A stretch of 64,000 nucleotides of DNA from Klenkia taihuensis (GCF_900112525.1 NZ_FOMD01000003.1:124001-188000), one strand, 5' to 3'; shown: positions 50,531-59,700, counted from the stretch's first letter. Made by a program: numbers and translations. Notes: a model not told the origin generated them from the letters alone.

Positions 50531-51405
50531 CGAGGCGGGCGGTCTGGGCGCCAGCCGAGGCTCCTCAGGGCGGACTCCACCCTCGCCAGGAGCACCCGCG
50601 GTCGGGCCAGGTGGCGGCCGCTGAAGCGCTGCACGAGCCATCCGTCGGCCGCGGCGAGGGAGTGCCGGTCGACGTCGGTGTGCAGCTTCTCCAGCGTGGC
50701 GTGCCCGGCGCCTTCGTACTCGAGGATGAGCCGCCACGCCTCGAACCCCAGGTCCCCGTGGGTGACCGCGACGCCGTACCTGTTGACCACCGGCATCTGC
50801 GGGACGGGGTCCGGCAGGGGGCTGTCGAGGATCCAGCAGCGGACCAGGCTCTCGGGGCGGGACATCGCCAGTGGGGTCAACCTCGGTGCGCAGGCGCGGG
50901 CCCGCACGACACCGCGCAGCCCGTCGGCCCGGTCGAGCCGCGCCTGCACCCGGTCGGCGTCGAGGTGCTCGCCCCGGTACAGGGCGTCGCCGATCGCGAC
51001 CAGCTCGTCGGGGCGCGTGCAGCGGGCAAGGTCGAGGTAGGTCTGCGCGCCCGAGGTGACCGGGAGGCCCCCGACGTCGACGACGTCCTCGGGGCGCAGG
51101 TCGCGGTGCAGCACGACTAGGCCGCGTCGATGGGGGACGAGACGGTCGGGCGGCACCACCGCGTGGACCACCGTGGGCGCGTCCACGTGGGCCCCGAGCA
51201 AGTGGGCGGCGGTGTCCAGTGCGAAGGCCGCGCCGTCGGGCAGCACCCCGGCCCAGGCGCGGCACCGGGTGCGCAGGTCGTCGTCCTCGGCGCGGGAGCG
51301 GTAGACGCCCCGGCCCAGCCGGACGCCGTCCGCCTCGATCTGGCGTCGGGTCAGACCGGCCGCGCGGGCGCCGGACCAGGTGTAGGTGCCGGCGAACTCC
51401 GTCAT
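50527..51405 (-). CDS. AbiEi-like / DUF559-type endonuclease-domain protein
   Basis: A 292-residue protein. The N-terminal winged-helix region (FAGTYTWSGARAAGLTRRQI ... LGRGVYR) resembles the AbiEi antitoxin-like domain of type IV toxin-antitoxin systems. The C-terminal part (SRPES, then FEAWRLILEYEGAGHA, and a GWLVQRFSG end) is a DUF559/Vsr-like PD-(D/E)XK fold, with E-x-EYEG as the core. The pairing is frequent in actinobacteria and not proven to be a toxin-antitoxin system. ATG 51405 chosen. No AbiEii-like nucleotidyltransferase is beside it. It is flanked by two palindromic repeats. Confidence 0.75.
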   Translation of the reverse strand: MTEFAGTYTWSGARAAGLTRRQIEADGVRLGRGVYRSRAEDDDLRTRCRAWAGVLPDGAAFALDTAAHLLGAHVDAPTVVHAVVPPDRLVPHRRGLVVLHRDLRPEDVVDVGGLPVTSGAQTYLDLARCTRPDELVAIGDALYRGEHLDADRVQARLDRADGLRGVVRARACAPRLTPLAMSRPESLVRCWILDSPLPDPVPQMPVVNRYGVAVTHGDLGFEAWRLILEYEGAGHATLEKLHTDVDRHSLAAADGWLVQRFSGRHLARPRVLLARVESALRSLGWRPDRPPR

Positions 51406-51542
51406 GCCGACGAGCGTCGGCCGGCGGACCTCGGCTGGCCGCGGCACGGGGCGATCTGTGGACGACCGGTCCGGATGTGGACACCCGCCCCCATCACCCG
51501 CCCGCTCGTGCTATCCACCCGCCCGCCGGCCAACCAGCCCGG

Positions 51543-51614
51543 GGTGATCATGGGCTTGTTGCCGTCCGCCGCGCAGTGGACGGCGGGTCGCGTGGCAACA
51601 ACCCCATGATCACC
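51543..51614. repeat. Palindromic repeat, copy 2
   Basis: Arms of 21 bases (51543-51563 and 51594-51614) pair at 20 of 21 positions around a 30-base centre containing GTGGACGGCGGGTC, shared in the same orientation with copy 1 at 50461-50530. It lies in the 225-base gap between the AbiEi/DUF559-like gene and the sugar permease. REP/BIME-like or terminator-like. Confidence 0.75.
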
Positions 51615-51630
51615 GGCGATGAGGGGTCGT

Positions 51631-52437
51631 CTAGCGGATGCCGCTCCTGGTCAGGCCGGCGACGAAGTAGCGCTGGAAGACCAGGAAGACGACCACCATC
51701 GGCACCACGTTCACCAGCGCGAAGGCCATCGTGGCGCCGTAGTCGCTGCCGAACTGGCCCTGCAGGTACAGCAACCCGATCGGCAGCGTGTACAGGGCGT
51801 TGTCGCGCAGCGCGATGAGCGGCCAGGCGAAGTCGTTCCAGCTCTGCAGCAGGCTCATGAAGAACAGGACGGCGACCAGCGGCTTGGACAGCGGGAGCAC
51901 CACCGAACGGAACACCCGCAGGTGGCCGGCGCCGTCCAGCCGGGCGGCCTCGACGAGCTCGCGCGGGATGCCGAGCAGGAACTGCCGGGCCAGGAACAGC
52001 CCGAACGCCGACGCCGCGGTGGGCAGGATGACCGCCCAGTAGGTGCCGTAGAGGCCCAGCCCCGTGACGATCCGGAACAGCGACACCATGATCACCTGGA
52101 TGGGCAGCACCAGGGTGCCGAGGGCGACGAAGAACAGGGCGTTCGAGCCGCGGAAGCGCAGGTGCGCGAAGGCGTAGCCGGCCAGCAGGCTGGTGGTCAC
52201 CGACAGCAGGGCGACCACCAGCGAGATGGCCAGCGAGTTGCCGAACCAGGCCACCACCGGGAACGAGGAGAACACCCGCTCGACGTTCTCCAGGGTGAAC
52301 TGCCGCGGCCAGACCCGCAGGTCCCCGCCGAGCAGCTCGCGCCGGCTGGAGAAGGCGACGACGACCATCCAGTACAGCGGCGCCAGGATGACCAGCGCGG
52401 CCAGCAGCGCGGCCCCGAACCGCAGCGCCTTGCTCAC
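51631..52437 (-). CDS. Carbohydrate ABC transporter permease (MalG type)
   Basis: A 268-residue membrane protein with six expected helices. The EAA loop, seen as IPRELVEAARLDGAGHLRVFRSVVLPLSKP, contacts the ATPase. It is the second permease of a sugar importer; GTG 52437 overlaps the first permease stop (GTGA). No ATP-binding gene is adjacent, consistent with a shared MsiK-type ATPase, as known in streptomycetes. Confidence 0.92.
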   Translation of the reverse strand: MSKALRFGAALLAALVILAPLYWMVVVAFSSRRELLGGDLRVWPRQFTLENVERVFSSFPVVAWFGNSLAISLVVALLSVTTSLLAGYAFAHLRFRGSNALFFVALGTLVLPIQVIMVSLFRIVTGLGLYGTYWAVILPTAASAFGLFLARQFLLGIPRELVEAARLDGAGHLRVFRSVVLPLSKPLVAVLFFMSLLQSWNDFAWPLIALRDNALYTLPIGLLYLQGQFGSDYGATMAFALVNVVPMVVVFLVFQRYFVAGLTRSGIR

Positions 52438-53321
52438 TCGACCAGGTCCCTCGTCCGGCTGGCCCGCCACTGCACGACGGCGAACACCACGGCCAGCAGC
52501 AGCAGGACCATCCCGATCGCGGCGGCGTAGCCCTGGTCGCGGGTGACGAACCCGGTGTCGTAGGCGTAGGTGACCAGCACGTTCGTCGCCCCCTGCGGCC
52601 CGCCGCCGGTCAGCACGAACACGATGTCGAAGACCTGGAACGAGTAGATGACGTTGAGCACCACCAGGAAGTAGGACGACGGGCCCAGCAGCGGCAGCGT
52701 CACGTTCCGGAAGCGCTGCCAGCCGTTCGCGCCGTCCAGTCGGGCGGCCTCGTGCAGGTCGGGCCCGATGCCCTGCAGCCCGGCCAGGTAGATGAGCATG
52801 TTGAACCCGGTCCGCCACCAGATGGTGACCAGCACGATCGTGGCGAACGCCGGCACCGGCTCGGACTGCCAGTTGACCTCCGGCAGCCCCACCGCCCCGA
52901 GCAGCTTGTCCAGGATGCCGTTGTTCTGGTCGAACACCAGGACGCCGATCAGCGCGGTGGCCACCCCCGACACCGCCATCGGCAGGATCAACACCGACCG
53001 GAAGAGCCCGCGCGCCGGCAGCACCGAGTTCAGCAGCACCGCCATCGCCAGGCCCAGCGCCATCGACGCCGCGGTGACGACCACGGTGAACCCGGCGGTG
53101 GTGGCCAGCGCCCGCCAGAAGACGGGGTCGGTGACCAGCCGGCCGTAGTTCGCCAGCCCGACGAACTCGCCGTCGCCGAACCCATCGGTGCGCTGCAGGC
53201 TGACCACGAACGCACCGACCAGCGGCACGAGCACGAACAGCCCGAGCAGCGCGACGTTCGGTGCGATGAAGCCGTAGGCGGCCAGTGCCTCCCCCCGGGG
53301 GCGGCGCCGCACCTCACGCAC
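52434..53321 (-). CDS. Sugar ABC transporter permease (MalF type)
   Basis: A 295-residue permease with six expected helices and the EAA loop IGPDLHEAARLDGANGWQRFRNVTLPLLGP. GTG 53321 overlaps the binding-protein stop by 8 bases, and it is coupled to the second permease. Together these form the membrane channel for an unidentified oligosaccharide. Confidence 0.92.
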   Translation of the reverse strand: MREVRRRPRGEALAAYGFIAPNVALLGLFVLVPLVGAFVVSLQRTDGFGDGEFVGLANYGRLVTDPVFWRALATTAGFTVVVTAASMALGLAMAVLLNSVLPARGLFRSVLILPMAVSGVATALIGVLVFDQNNGILDKLLGAVGLPEVNWQSEPVPAFATIVLVTIWWRTGFNMLIYLAGLQGIGPDLHEAARLDGANGWQRFRNVTLPLLGPSSYFLVVLNVIYSFQVFDIVFVLTGGGPQGATNVLVTYAYDTGFVTRDQGYAAAIGMVLLLLAVVFAVVQWRASRTRDLVE

Positions 53322-54621
53322 CGGTGGCGTCCGCGATCCCCTGCGCCATGTTCGTGACCGTCGTGGCGGCGTCCTGGCTGCCCAGGAACGCGGCGTCCAG
53401 CTGCGTCTTGAGCACCGGGATGATCGCCGACATCGACGGCGAGGCGACCTGGGCGGCGTCCTGCGGCTGCACCTGGCCGGCCTGGCCGACGAAGACGTCG
53501 GTGGTCTCGGGCCGGACGTCGAAGGACAGCGACCCGTCGAGCAGGTCGGGCCGGGTGGGCAGCAGCGAGGCGGCCTGGCAGAAGGCCTGCATCTGCTCGC
53601 GGGCGGTGACGAACTCCAGGAAGGACGCCGCCAGCTCGGGCTGGCCGGTCGCCTGGGTGGCCACCAGCGCGTTGCCGCCGAAGTCGCCGCCGCCGCGCAC
53701 GCCGACCGGTGCGTAGGTGACGCCCCACTCGAAGTCGGCGGTGGAGTCGGCGTCCGGGACCTGGAACGCCCCGGACCACACCATCGCGACCGTGCCGGAG
53801 AACCAGGTGTCGGCGGCGTAGGTCGACGAGGTGGTGGTGTCGGTGTCGGGCACCCAGCCGTTGCGGAAGAAGGAGCTGGAGAACTCCACCGCCGAGCGGC
53901 CGGCGTCGGAGTCGATGAGCGGGGTCCGCTGGTCGGAGTCCAGGAACGCGCCGTCGGCCTGGAAGAGCAGGCTCAGCCAGCGGGTGACGCCGTTGCCCTG
54001 CCAGTTGTAGGCGAAGGGGTAGGTGCCCGAGGGCAGGCCGGCCTTGAGCCGGTCGGCGACCTGGCCGAGCTCGTCCCAGGTCCACGCGTCCTCGACGGAG
54101 GTGGGGACGTCGGTGATCCCCGCGGCGTCGAGCAGCGTCCTGTTGTAGAGGATCGCCGAGGTGTCGGTGTGGTGCGGGAGACCGAACGGGGAGCCGTCGT
54201 TCTGCACGGCGGCCCAGGCGGTGTCGGTGAACTGGTCCTGCACGCCGTCGGAGAGGTGCGGGCTGAGGTCCAGCAGCTGGCCTGCCCCGGCGTAGGCGCC
54301 GAAGGTGTAGTAGGGCACCCGGAAGATGTCCGGCGGGTTCCCTGCCTGGAGCTGTGCGTCGATGTTGGTGAACATCTGCTCGTAGGGGACGGCGTTGAGC
54401 TCCACCGTCGCGCCGTCGTTGGCCTGCTGGAACGCCTCGATCGCGCTGCGGAAGCCGGCGAGCTCGGCGTCGGTGCCCCAGGTGGTGAAGGTCAGCGTGC
54501 CCTCGGCGCCGGTGCCCGAGCCGCTCCCGCCCGACCCGCCGACGAACCCGCAGCCGGGGAGCAGGAGAGGGGCGGCGACGGCGCCGGTGGCGGCGAGGAA
54601 GGCGCGACGGGACAGCTGCAC
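53314..54621 (-). CDS. Extracellular sugar-binding lipoprotein (ABC importer)
   Basis: A 435-residue solute-binding protein with a Tat-like lipoprotein leader (LSRRAFLAATGAVAAPLLLPGC). It continues as a CUT1-family sugar binder: TLTFTTWGTDAEL, QAGNPPDIFRV, YPFAYNWQGNGVTRWL and ALVATQATGQPELAASFLEFV. GTG 54621 with GGAGA was preferred to an upstream ATG. Ligand unknown. First gene of the importer operon; a TATAGG -10-like element lies at 54674-54679 on the minus strand. Confidence 0.9.
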   Translation of the reverse strand: MQLSRRAFLAATGAVAAPLLLPGCGFVGGSGGSGSGTGAEGTLTFTTWGTDAELAGFRSAIEAFQQANDGATVELNAVPYEQMFTNIDAQLQAGNPPDIFRVPYYTFGAYAGAGQLLDLSPHLSDGVQDQFTDTAWAAVQNDGSPFGLPHHTDTSAILYNRTLLDAAGITDVPTSVEDAWTWDELGQVADRLKAGLPSGTYPFAYNWQGNGVTRWLSLLFQADGAFLDSDQRTPLIDSDAGRSAVEFSSSFFRNGWVPDTDTTTSSTYAADTWFSGTVAMVWSGAFQVPDADSTADFEWGVTYAPVGVRGGGDFGGNALVATQATGQPELAASFLEFVTAREQMQAFCQAASLLPTRPDLLDGSLSFDVRPETTDVFVGQAGQVQPQDAAQVASPSMSAIIPVLKTQLDAAFLGSQDAATTVTNMAQGIADATGA

Positions 54622-54721
54622 GAGGTCTCCGGACGTCCAGGGCACGGGTTGCTCCCGTGCGCGGCCGGGTCACCCTATACAGCGCAAGCAGGGTTTACCG
54701 CGCGGAACGGATACGTGCAGG

Positions 54722-55054
54722 TCAGGAACGGTCGAGGCGGTCCTGCAGCGCGGCGACGTCGTCCTGCAGGCCGATGATGACCTCGGCCGAGCCCAGCGGG
54801 TGGCCGTCGTCCAGCAGCACCCGGACGCGCGCGGCGACCCGCAGCTGGGCGCGTGACCAGCGCCGGTGCCCGCCGGCCGAGCGGGCCGGCTCGACGACGC
54901 CGGAGCTGTCCAGGCTGCGCAGGAAGGCGACCTGCACGCCGAGCAGCTCCGCGGCCTGGCCGATCGTGTAGGTGGGGCGGTCGGGGTCGTCGAGCCGGTC
55001 CAGCGGGTCGGGGGCCGGAGGGGCGGGGCGACCCCGCCCCTCCGGCTGGGCCAC
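54722..55054 (-). CDS. MerR family regulator (HspR-like)
   Basis: A 110-residue protein: YTIGQAAELLGVQVAFLRSLDSSGVVEPARSAGGHRRWSRAQL is the MerR winged helix, and the C-terminal RVRVLLDDGHPLGSAEVIIGLQDDVAALQDRL is a dimerising helix without metal-binding cysteines. GTG 55054 is 2 bases after the hsp20 stop, so the two are coupled. HspR-type regulators repress heat-shock genes; control of its own operon is inferred. Confidence 0.82.
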   Translation of the reverse strand: MAQPEGRGRPAPPAPDPLDRLDDPDRPTYTIGQAAELLGVQVAFLRSLDSSGVVEPARSAGGHRRWSRAQLRVAARVRVLLDDGHPLGSAEVIIGLQDDVAALQDRLDRS

Positions 55055-55056
55055 GG

Positions 55057-55536
55057 TCAGCTCTCCACGGCCTGGTGCTGGGTGCCCTCGATGGTGGAGG
55101 GGGTGTCCGTGCGGCTGACGGTGATCTTGCGGGCCTTGGCCTTCTCGGCCACCGGGATGCTGACGGTCAGCACCCCGTCGTGGTAGCTGGCCTCCAGCCG
55201 GTCGGTGTCCAGGCTGCGGCCCAGGACGAGCTGGCGGGTGTAGCTGCCGAACGGCCGCTCGGCGACCGCCCACTCGGCGCCCTCGAGCTGGGGGACCGAG
55301 CGCTCGGCGCTGATGGTCAGCGTGGTGCCCTCGATGGACAGGTCGATCGAGCCGGGGTCGACGCCGGGCAGGTCGAAGTGGGCGACGAACTGGTCGCCGA
55401 CCCGGTAGGCGTCCATCGGCATCCCGGCCAGGGCGCGGGCGGTGGTGGTGCCCCCGCGGCCGGCGAGCTGGTCGAGCGCGCGGAAGGCCGAGGAGAGGGG
55501 GCTGGCGGAGCCGAAGGGGTCGTATGCGGTGAGCAT
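55057..55536 (-). CDS. Hsp20 / alpha-crystallin family small heat-shock protein
   Basis: A 159-residue protein with an N-terminal FDP-like arm (MLTAYDPFGSASPLSS), then the alpha-crystallin domain (MPMDAYRVGDQFVAHFDLPGVDPGSIDL ... ERPFGSYTRQLVLGRSLD ... LEASYHDGVLTVSIPVAEKAK), ending the A-x-x-x-I-x-V variant KARKITV. It holds unfolded proteins for refolding. It precedes a MerR-type gene; a classical HAIR element (CTTGAGT-N7-ACTCAAG) was not found upstream. Confidence 0.93.
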   Translation of the reverse strand: MLTAYDPFGSASPLSSAFRALDQLAGRGGTTTARALAGMPMDAYRVGDQFVAHFDLPGVDPGSIDLSIEGTTLTISAERSVPQLEGAEWAVAERPFGSYTRQLVLGRSLDTDRLEASYHDGVLTVSIPVAEKAKARKITVSRTDTPSTIEGTQHQAVES

Positions 55537-55654
55537 GGGGTGAACACCTCCGTGTGAGCTGTGGTCGTGGCCGCTGAACCTCCAGCGACGGCTACAGATT
55601 ACCTCGCTCCGCCGGCTGCGTAAACAGGTCAACGGGGACGGAGGGCCGGGGCGC

Positions 55655-57067
55655 TCAGTGCTTCCAGCGCACCGCCCGGCAGACGGCCTCCGGCGACGTG
55701 CCCTCGAACAGCGCGATCTCGCCGTTGCGGACGTCGACGACGGTGGCGGCCAGCTCCTCGCCGAAGGCCTCGGCCAGCACCTCGTCGGACTCGAAGGCCT
55801 GCACCGCCTCGGCCAGCGTCGCCGGCAGCGCCCGGATGCCGGCCTCCCGCCGTCCCTCGTCGGAGAGCGAGGCCGGGTCGACGCCGACCGGGTCGGGCAG
55901 CCTGGAGCCCGCGCGCACCCCGGCGAGCCCGACGGCCAGGCAGCCGGCCATGAGCAGGTAGGGGTTGGCGGCCAGGTCGAAGCTCTTGACCTCCACGTTG
56001 GCCGACGACTGCCGGTTGCCGTCCGGGCCGGTGACGAAGCGCAGCGCGGCCTCGCGGTTCTCCAGCCCCCACGCGGCGTAGGCACCGGCCCAGTGCGAGG
56101 GCACCAGCCGCAGGTAGGAGGCGACCGAGGGTGCGCCGACGGCGAGCAGCCCGGGCAGGTGCTGCAGGAGGCCCGCGGTGAACGCCTCGCCGTCGGCGGT
56201 GAGGCCGAAGGCGCCGTCGCCCCCGCTCATCAGGTTCTCGTCGTCCCGCCACAGCGAGAGGTGCACGTGCCCGCCGTTGCCGACGCCGTCGGCGGTGACC
56301 TTGGGGGAGAAGGAGACCCGCAGCCCGTGCTGCGCCGACACCGCGGTGATGGTGTTCCGGACCAGCAGCGCGGTGTCGGCCGCACCGACCGGGTCCAGCG
56401 CGCCGACGGAGACCTCCAGCTGGCCCCCGGCGTACTCGGGGTGGAACTGGTCGACGACGACGCCCTGCTCGGCGAGGGCGTCCATGAGGTCGCGGGCGTA
56501 GTCGCTGACCTCGGCCAGCCGGGTCATGCCGTAGGCCGGCCCCGAGAGCGCGGGCACGAAGGCGTCGGGGTCGTCCGGCAGGCCGTCGGGCCGGGCCACC
56601 ACCCACTCGACCTCGAACGCGGCCTTCACCGTGAACCCGGCCTCGGCCAGCGCCGCGACCTGGCGGCGCAGCAGCGAGCGGGAGCACTGCACGTGCGGCT
56701 GGCCGGCCTGGGTGAACCGGTCGACCGGCGCCCACGCCCAGCCGGGCTGCCCGGCCAGCACGACCAGCCGGGACAGGTCAGGGTGCAGCCGCAGGTCGCC
56801 GACCGCGGAGCCGGCGAACCGGCCGGCGACGATGGAGTCGTCGAGCAGGAAGCCGTCGAAGACCGGGCTCATGCCCACGCCCCAGGCCGCGGCCGAGGGC
56901 AGCTTGGCCAGCGGCACGGTCTTCACCCGCGTGATGCCCGAGGTGTCCACCCAGGGCAGGGCGACGGCGGTGACCCCGGCGTCCTCCAGCTCCGGCAGCA
57001 GCGCCTCGGCGGCGGCCCGGCGCTCCTCGCGGTTGGTCTGCTCCAGCTGCTCCGTCTGCGGGGTCAT
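55655..57067 (-). CDS. Glutamine synthetase family protein (gamma-glutamyl ligase-like)
   Basis: A 470-residue GlnA-fold enzyme: WVDTSGITRVKTVPLAKLP at the N-terminus, FEVEWVV, QFHPEYAGGQLEVS, NGGHVHLSLW (ATP loop), SHWAGAYAAWGLENREAALR and VEVKSFDLAANPYLLMAG. It lacks the Tyr-397 adenylylation tail signature of GlnA. It could ligate glutamate to an amine (polyamines, ethanolamine or another amino compound) rather than ammonia. It ends the aromatic operon; ATG 57079 is an alternative start. Substrate is not resolved. Confidence 0.85.
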   Translation of the reverse strand: MTPQTEQLEQTNREERRAAAEALLPELEDAGVTAVALPWVDTSGITRVKTVPLAKLPSAAAWGVGMSPVFDGFLLDDSIVAGRFAGSAVGDLRLHPDLSRLVVLAGQPGWAWAPVDRFTQAGQPHVQCSRSLLRRQVAALAEAGFTVKAAFEVEWVVARPDGLPDDPDAFVPALSGPAYGMTRLAEVSDYARDLMDALAEQGVVVDQFHPEYAGGQLEVSVGALDPVGAADTALLVRNTITAVSAQHGLRVSFSPKVTADGVGNGGHVHLSLWRDDENLMSGGDGAFGLTADGEAFTAGLLQHLPGLLAVGAPSVASYLRLVPSHWAGAYAAWGLENREAALRFVTGPDGNRQSSANVEVKSFDLAANPYLLMAGCLAVGLAGVRAGSRLPDPVGVDPASLSDEGRREAGIRALPATLAEAVQAFESDEVLAEAFGEELAATVVDVRNGEIALFEGTSPEAVCRAVRWKH

Positions 57068-57083
57068 GGCCGGGATCATGCAC

Positions 57084-57770
57084 TCAGGGGGCGTCCGCGG
57101 CGACGGCGGCCGCCGCGGCGACCAGGGCGGCCCCGACGTCGGCGACGTCGTGCGGGATGCCGGTGTGCACCACCGCGACCGCGGCGCGGGCGGCGCCGTC
57201 GGGGCCGAGCACCGGGGCCGACACCGACCGGACGCCGGGGATGACCTCGCCCTCGCTGACCGCCCAGCCGGTGGCCCGGGCGGTGACCAGCTCGGGGCGG
57301 TCGCCGTCCGACGGCGGGTCGGGCATGAGCAGCGCCAGCCCGGGCGCACCCCGGCCGACGGGGTGCCGGGTGCCGGGCCGGCGGGTGACGTGGCTGGGCA
57401 CGTCCCGGGGCTCGACGCTGGTGAGCGTGACCGCGTCGTCCCCGGCCCGGACGACGAGGAACCCGGTGCAGCCGAACCGCTCCACCACCGGGGTGAGCCG
57501 GGCGGTGGCCGCAGCCTGCAGGCTGGTGCGCACGCCGCGGGCCAGCACCGACACGGTCAGCCCCAGCCCGAACCGGCCGGCGTCGTCGCGCTCGACGAAC
57601 CCGCGGTCCTCCAGGGTGCGCAGCAGCCGGTAGGTGATGGACCGGTGCAGGCCGACCGCGGTGGCGATCTCCATGACCGGCCGGGGCGACCCGGTGGCGG
57701 CGAGGTGCTCGAGGATCCGCAGGCCCCGGTCCAGGGTCTGCGACTGCGGCGCCGTCACCGGGTCGGCCAT
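57084..57770 (-). CDS. IclR family transcriptional regulator
   Basis: A 228-residue regulator with N-terminal HTH (LRILEHLAATGSPRPVMEIATAVGLHRSITYRLLRTL) and a C-terminal effector domain ending in the VGAALVAAA helix. IclR proteins often control aromatic catabolism. Its ATG 57770 overlaps the transporter stop by one base. Likely effector: an aromatic acid of the adjacent pathway. Confidence 0.9.
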   Translation of the reverse strand: MADPVTAPQSQTLDRGLRILEHLAATGSPRPVMEIATAVGLHRSITYRLLRTLEDRGFVERDDAGRFGLGLTVSVLARGVRTSLQAAATARLTPVVERFGCTGFLVVRAGDDAVTLTSVEPRDVPSHVTRRPGTRHPVGRGAPGLALLMPDPPSDGDRPELVTARATGWAVSEGEVIPGVRSVSAPVLGPDGAARAAVAVVHTGIPHDVADVGAALVAAAAAVAADAP

Positions 57771-59089
57771 CAGTGCCCGTCCACGCCCAGGTCGGCGCCG
57801 CGGGTCTCCTTGATCACCGAGACGGCGGCGAGGGAGATCGCGGCCAGCACCATCATGTAGACGCCCACGGAGATGCCGGTGCCGGTCTCCTGCACCAGCA
57901 GCTCGCTGATCGCCGGCGCGAACGCGCCGCCCAGGATGGCGCCCAGCGCGTAGCCGATGGACACCCCGGAGTACCGGACGGCGACCGGGAACATCTCGGC
58001 GTACATGGCCGACATCGGCCCGTACGACAGGCCCAGGCCGACGCAGAGCACGACGACGCCGAGGGCGAACGCCCAGATGTTGGCCGAGTCCACGAGCAGG
58101 AACATCGGGATCATCCAGACGAAGACCAGCGCGTAGCCGAGCTGGAAGGTGCGCACCCGGCCGATCCGGTCCGACAGCGCGCCGCCGTAGAGGGTGAACA
58201 CCAGCCAGGAGACCGAGGCGGCGACGATCGCGGTGAGCACCGGGCCGCGGGCCAGGCCGAGGGTCTGGGTGCCGTAGCCGATGAAGTAGGCGATGACCAG
58301 GTAGCCGGCGGCGTTGTTGGCCAGGAAGACCAGCGCGGTGAGCACGACCTGCTTGGTGTTGGTGGCGAACAGGTCGCGCAGGGGAGCGGAGGACTCCCGC
58401 TTGCGCTCCTGCAGCTCGCGGAAGACCGGGCTCTCCTCGACCGAGCGCCGGATCAGGTAGCCGACGCCGATGAGCACGATCGAGAGCAGGAACGGCACCC
58501 GCCAGCCCCAGGCGAGGAACTGCTCGGGGGTGGTCACCGACGTCATGAGCAGCAGCACGCCGGTGGCCAGGATCAGCCCCAGCGGGACGCCGACACCGGG
58601 GTAGGCGCCGAACAGCCCGCGCCGGTTGCGCGGTGCGTGCTCGACGGCCATCAGCGCGGCGCCGCCCCACTCGCCGCCGGCGGAGAAGCCCTGCAGCACC
58701 CGCAGCACGACCAGGATGATCGGCGCGGCGACGCCGATGGAGGCGTAGGTGGGCAGCAGCCCGATCAGCGCGGTGGACCCGCCCATGAGCAGCAGGGTGA
58801 ACACCAGCATCTTCTTGCGGCCCAGCCGGTCGCCGTAGCGGCCGGCGACGATGGCGCCCAGCGGCCGGAACAGGAAGCTGATGCCGATGGTGGCCAGCGA
58901 GACGACCGTGGCCAGGCCGGGGGAGTCCTCGCTGAGCGGGGCCAGGAACAGCGGCGCGAGCACCAGGGTGGCCGCCTGGGCGTAGATGAAGAAGTCGTAC
59001 CACTCGATGGTCGTGCCGGCGAGGGTGCCGGCGAGGACCTTGCGTTCCTCGCGGGTGGTGGACCGGGCAGGGGCGGACGTCGTCGTCAC
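57770..59089 (-). CDS. MFS transporter, metabolite:H+ symporter (MHS) type
   Basis: A 439-residue, 12-helix transporter of the ShiA/MHS branch: TTIEWYDFFIYAQAA (the GT.iEWYDF signature), FLFRPLGAIVAGRYGDRLGRKK and GFSAGGEWGGAALMAVEHAP. GTG 59089 follows GGAGA. It should import an aromatic or dicarboxylic acid for the pathway encoded in the same operon. Confidence 0.92.
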   Translation of the reverse strand: MTTTSAPARSTTREERKVLAGTLAGTTIEWYDFFIYAQAATLVLAPLFLAPLSEDSPGLATVVSLATIGISFLFRPLGAIVAGRYGDRLGRKKMLVFTLLLMGGSTALIGLLPTYASIGVAAPIILVVLRVLQGFSAGGEWGGAALMAVEHAPRNRRGLFGAYPGVGVPLGLILATGVLLLMTSVTTPEQFLAWGWRVPFLLSIVLIGVGYLIRRSVEESPVFRELQERKRESSAPLRDLFATNTKQVVLTALVFLANNAAGYLVIAYFIGYGTQTLGLARGPVLTAIVAASVSWLVFTLYGGALSDRIGRVRTFQLGYALVFVWMIPMFLLVDSANIWAFALGVVVLCVGLGLSYGPMSAMYAEMFPVAVRYSGVSIGYALGAILGGAFAPAISELLVQETGTGISVGVYMMVLAAISLAAVSVIKETRGADLGVDGH

Positions 59090-59109
59090 GGGGTCTCCTG
59101 TCGTGCGGG

Positions 59110-59700
59110 TCAGCGGGGGGTGTCGGGACCGGGCCGGAAGGCCGGGCCGTGGCCGGGCACCACGAGGGTGGCCAGCGCCAGGACCCGCTCGCGCTGCTCG
59201 CGCAGCTGGTCCCGGTCGGGCGTGTACGGGTCGTCGGCCGGGCCCTCGGCGGTCCACCACAGGTGGGTGAGGGCGACGACGTCGTCGGCGGTGCCGACGA
59301 GGGTGGTGATGTCCTGCGGCGTGTGGCCGGGGGTGGCCAGCAGCCGGACCGATGGCGTGAGCTGCACCCCGTCGGCGGCACGGCGCTCGAAGTGGTCGCC
59401 GGTGATGACCGACGCGACGTCGTGCACCGGCACCTGCGGGAACAGCGCGATGTTGACCGTGTGGTCCAGGTGGTGGTGGCTGACCACCACGTCGGTGACG
59501 TCGCCGGGGGCGATCCCGAGGTCCTCCAGCGGCTGCAGGATCAGCTCCCGGTCGGCCACCATCCCGGGGTCGACCACGACCACCCGCCCGGCGTCGCGGA
59601 TCACCGAGACGGTGCCGGCGACGCGGGGCACCCGGGCGTAGCCCTCGACCAGGACGTCGAGGCGGGCGGTGCGGGCGAGGGTGTCGAGGTCGTCGGTCAC
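59110..59700 (-). CDS. MBL-fold metallo-hydrolase
   Basis: A 196-residue metallo-beta-lactamase-fold protein. It has VSHHHLDH (HxHxDH, with His/Asp ligands), ATPGHTPQ (third His), a terminal VVPGHGPAF (last His) and a preceding RVVVVDPGM strand. GTG 59700 overlaps the fahA stop (GTGA). Members hydrolyse thioesters, lactones or glyoxalase substrates. In this operon it may be a detoxifying or pathway hydrolase; no evidence that it replaces the missing isomerase. Confidence 0.88.
   Translation of the reverse strand: MTDDLDTLARTARLDVLVEGYARVPRVAGTVSVIRDAGRVVVVDPGMVADRELILQPLEDLGIAPGDVTDVVVSHHHLDHTVNIALFPQVPVHDVASVITGDHFERRAADGVQLTPSVRLLATPGHTPQDITTLVGTADDVVALTHLWWTAEGPADDPYTPDRDQLREQRERVLALATLVVPGHGPAFRPGPDTPR

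Noticed and set aside
55537-55654. HAIR-type heat-shock operator before hsp20
   Set aside because: No CTTGAGT-N7-ACTCAAG match; only a short CGCTG/CAGCG inverted repeat that could be chance.
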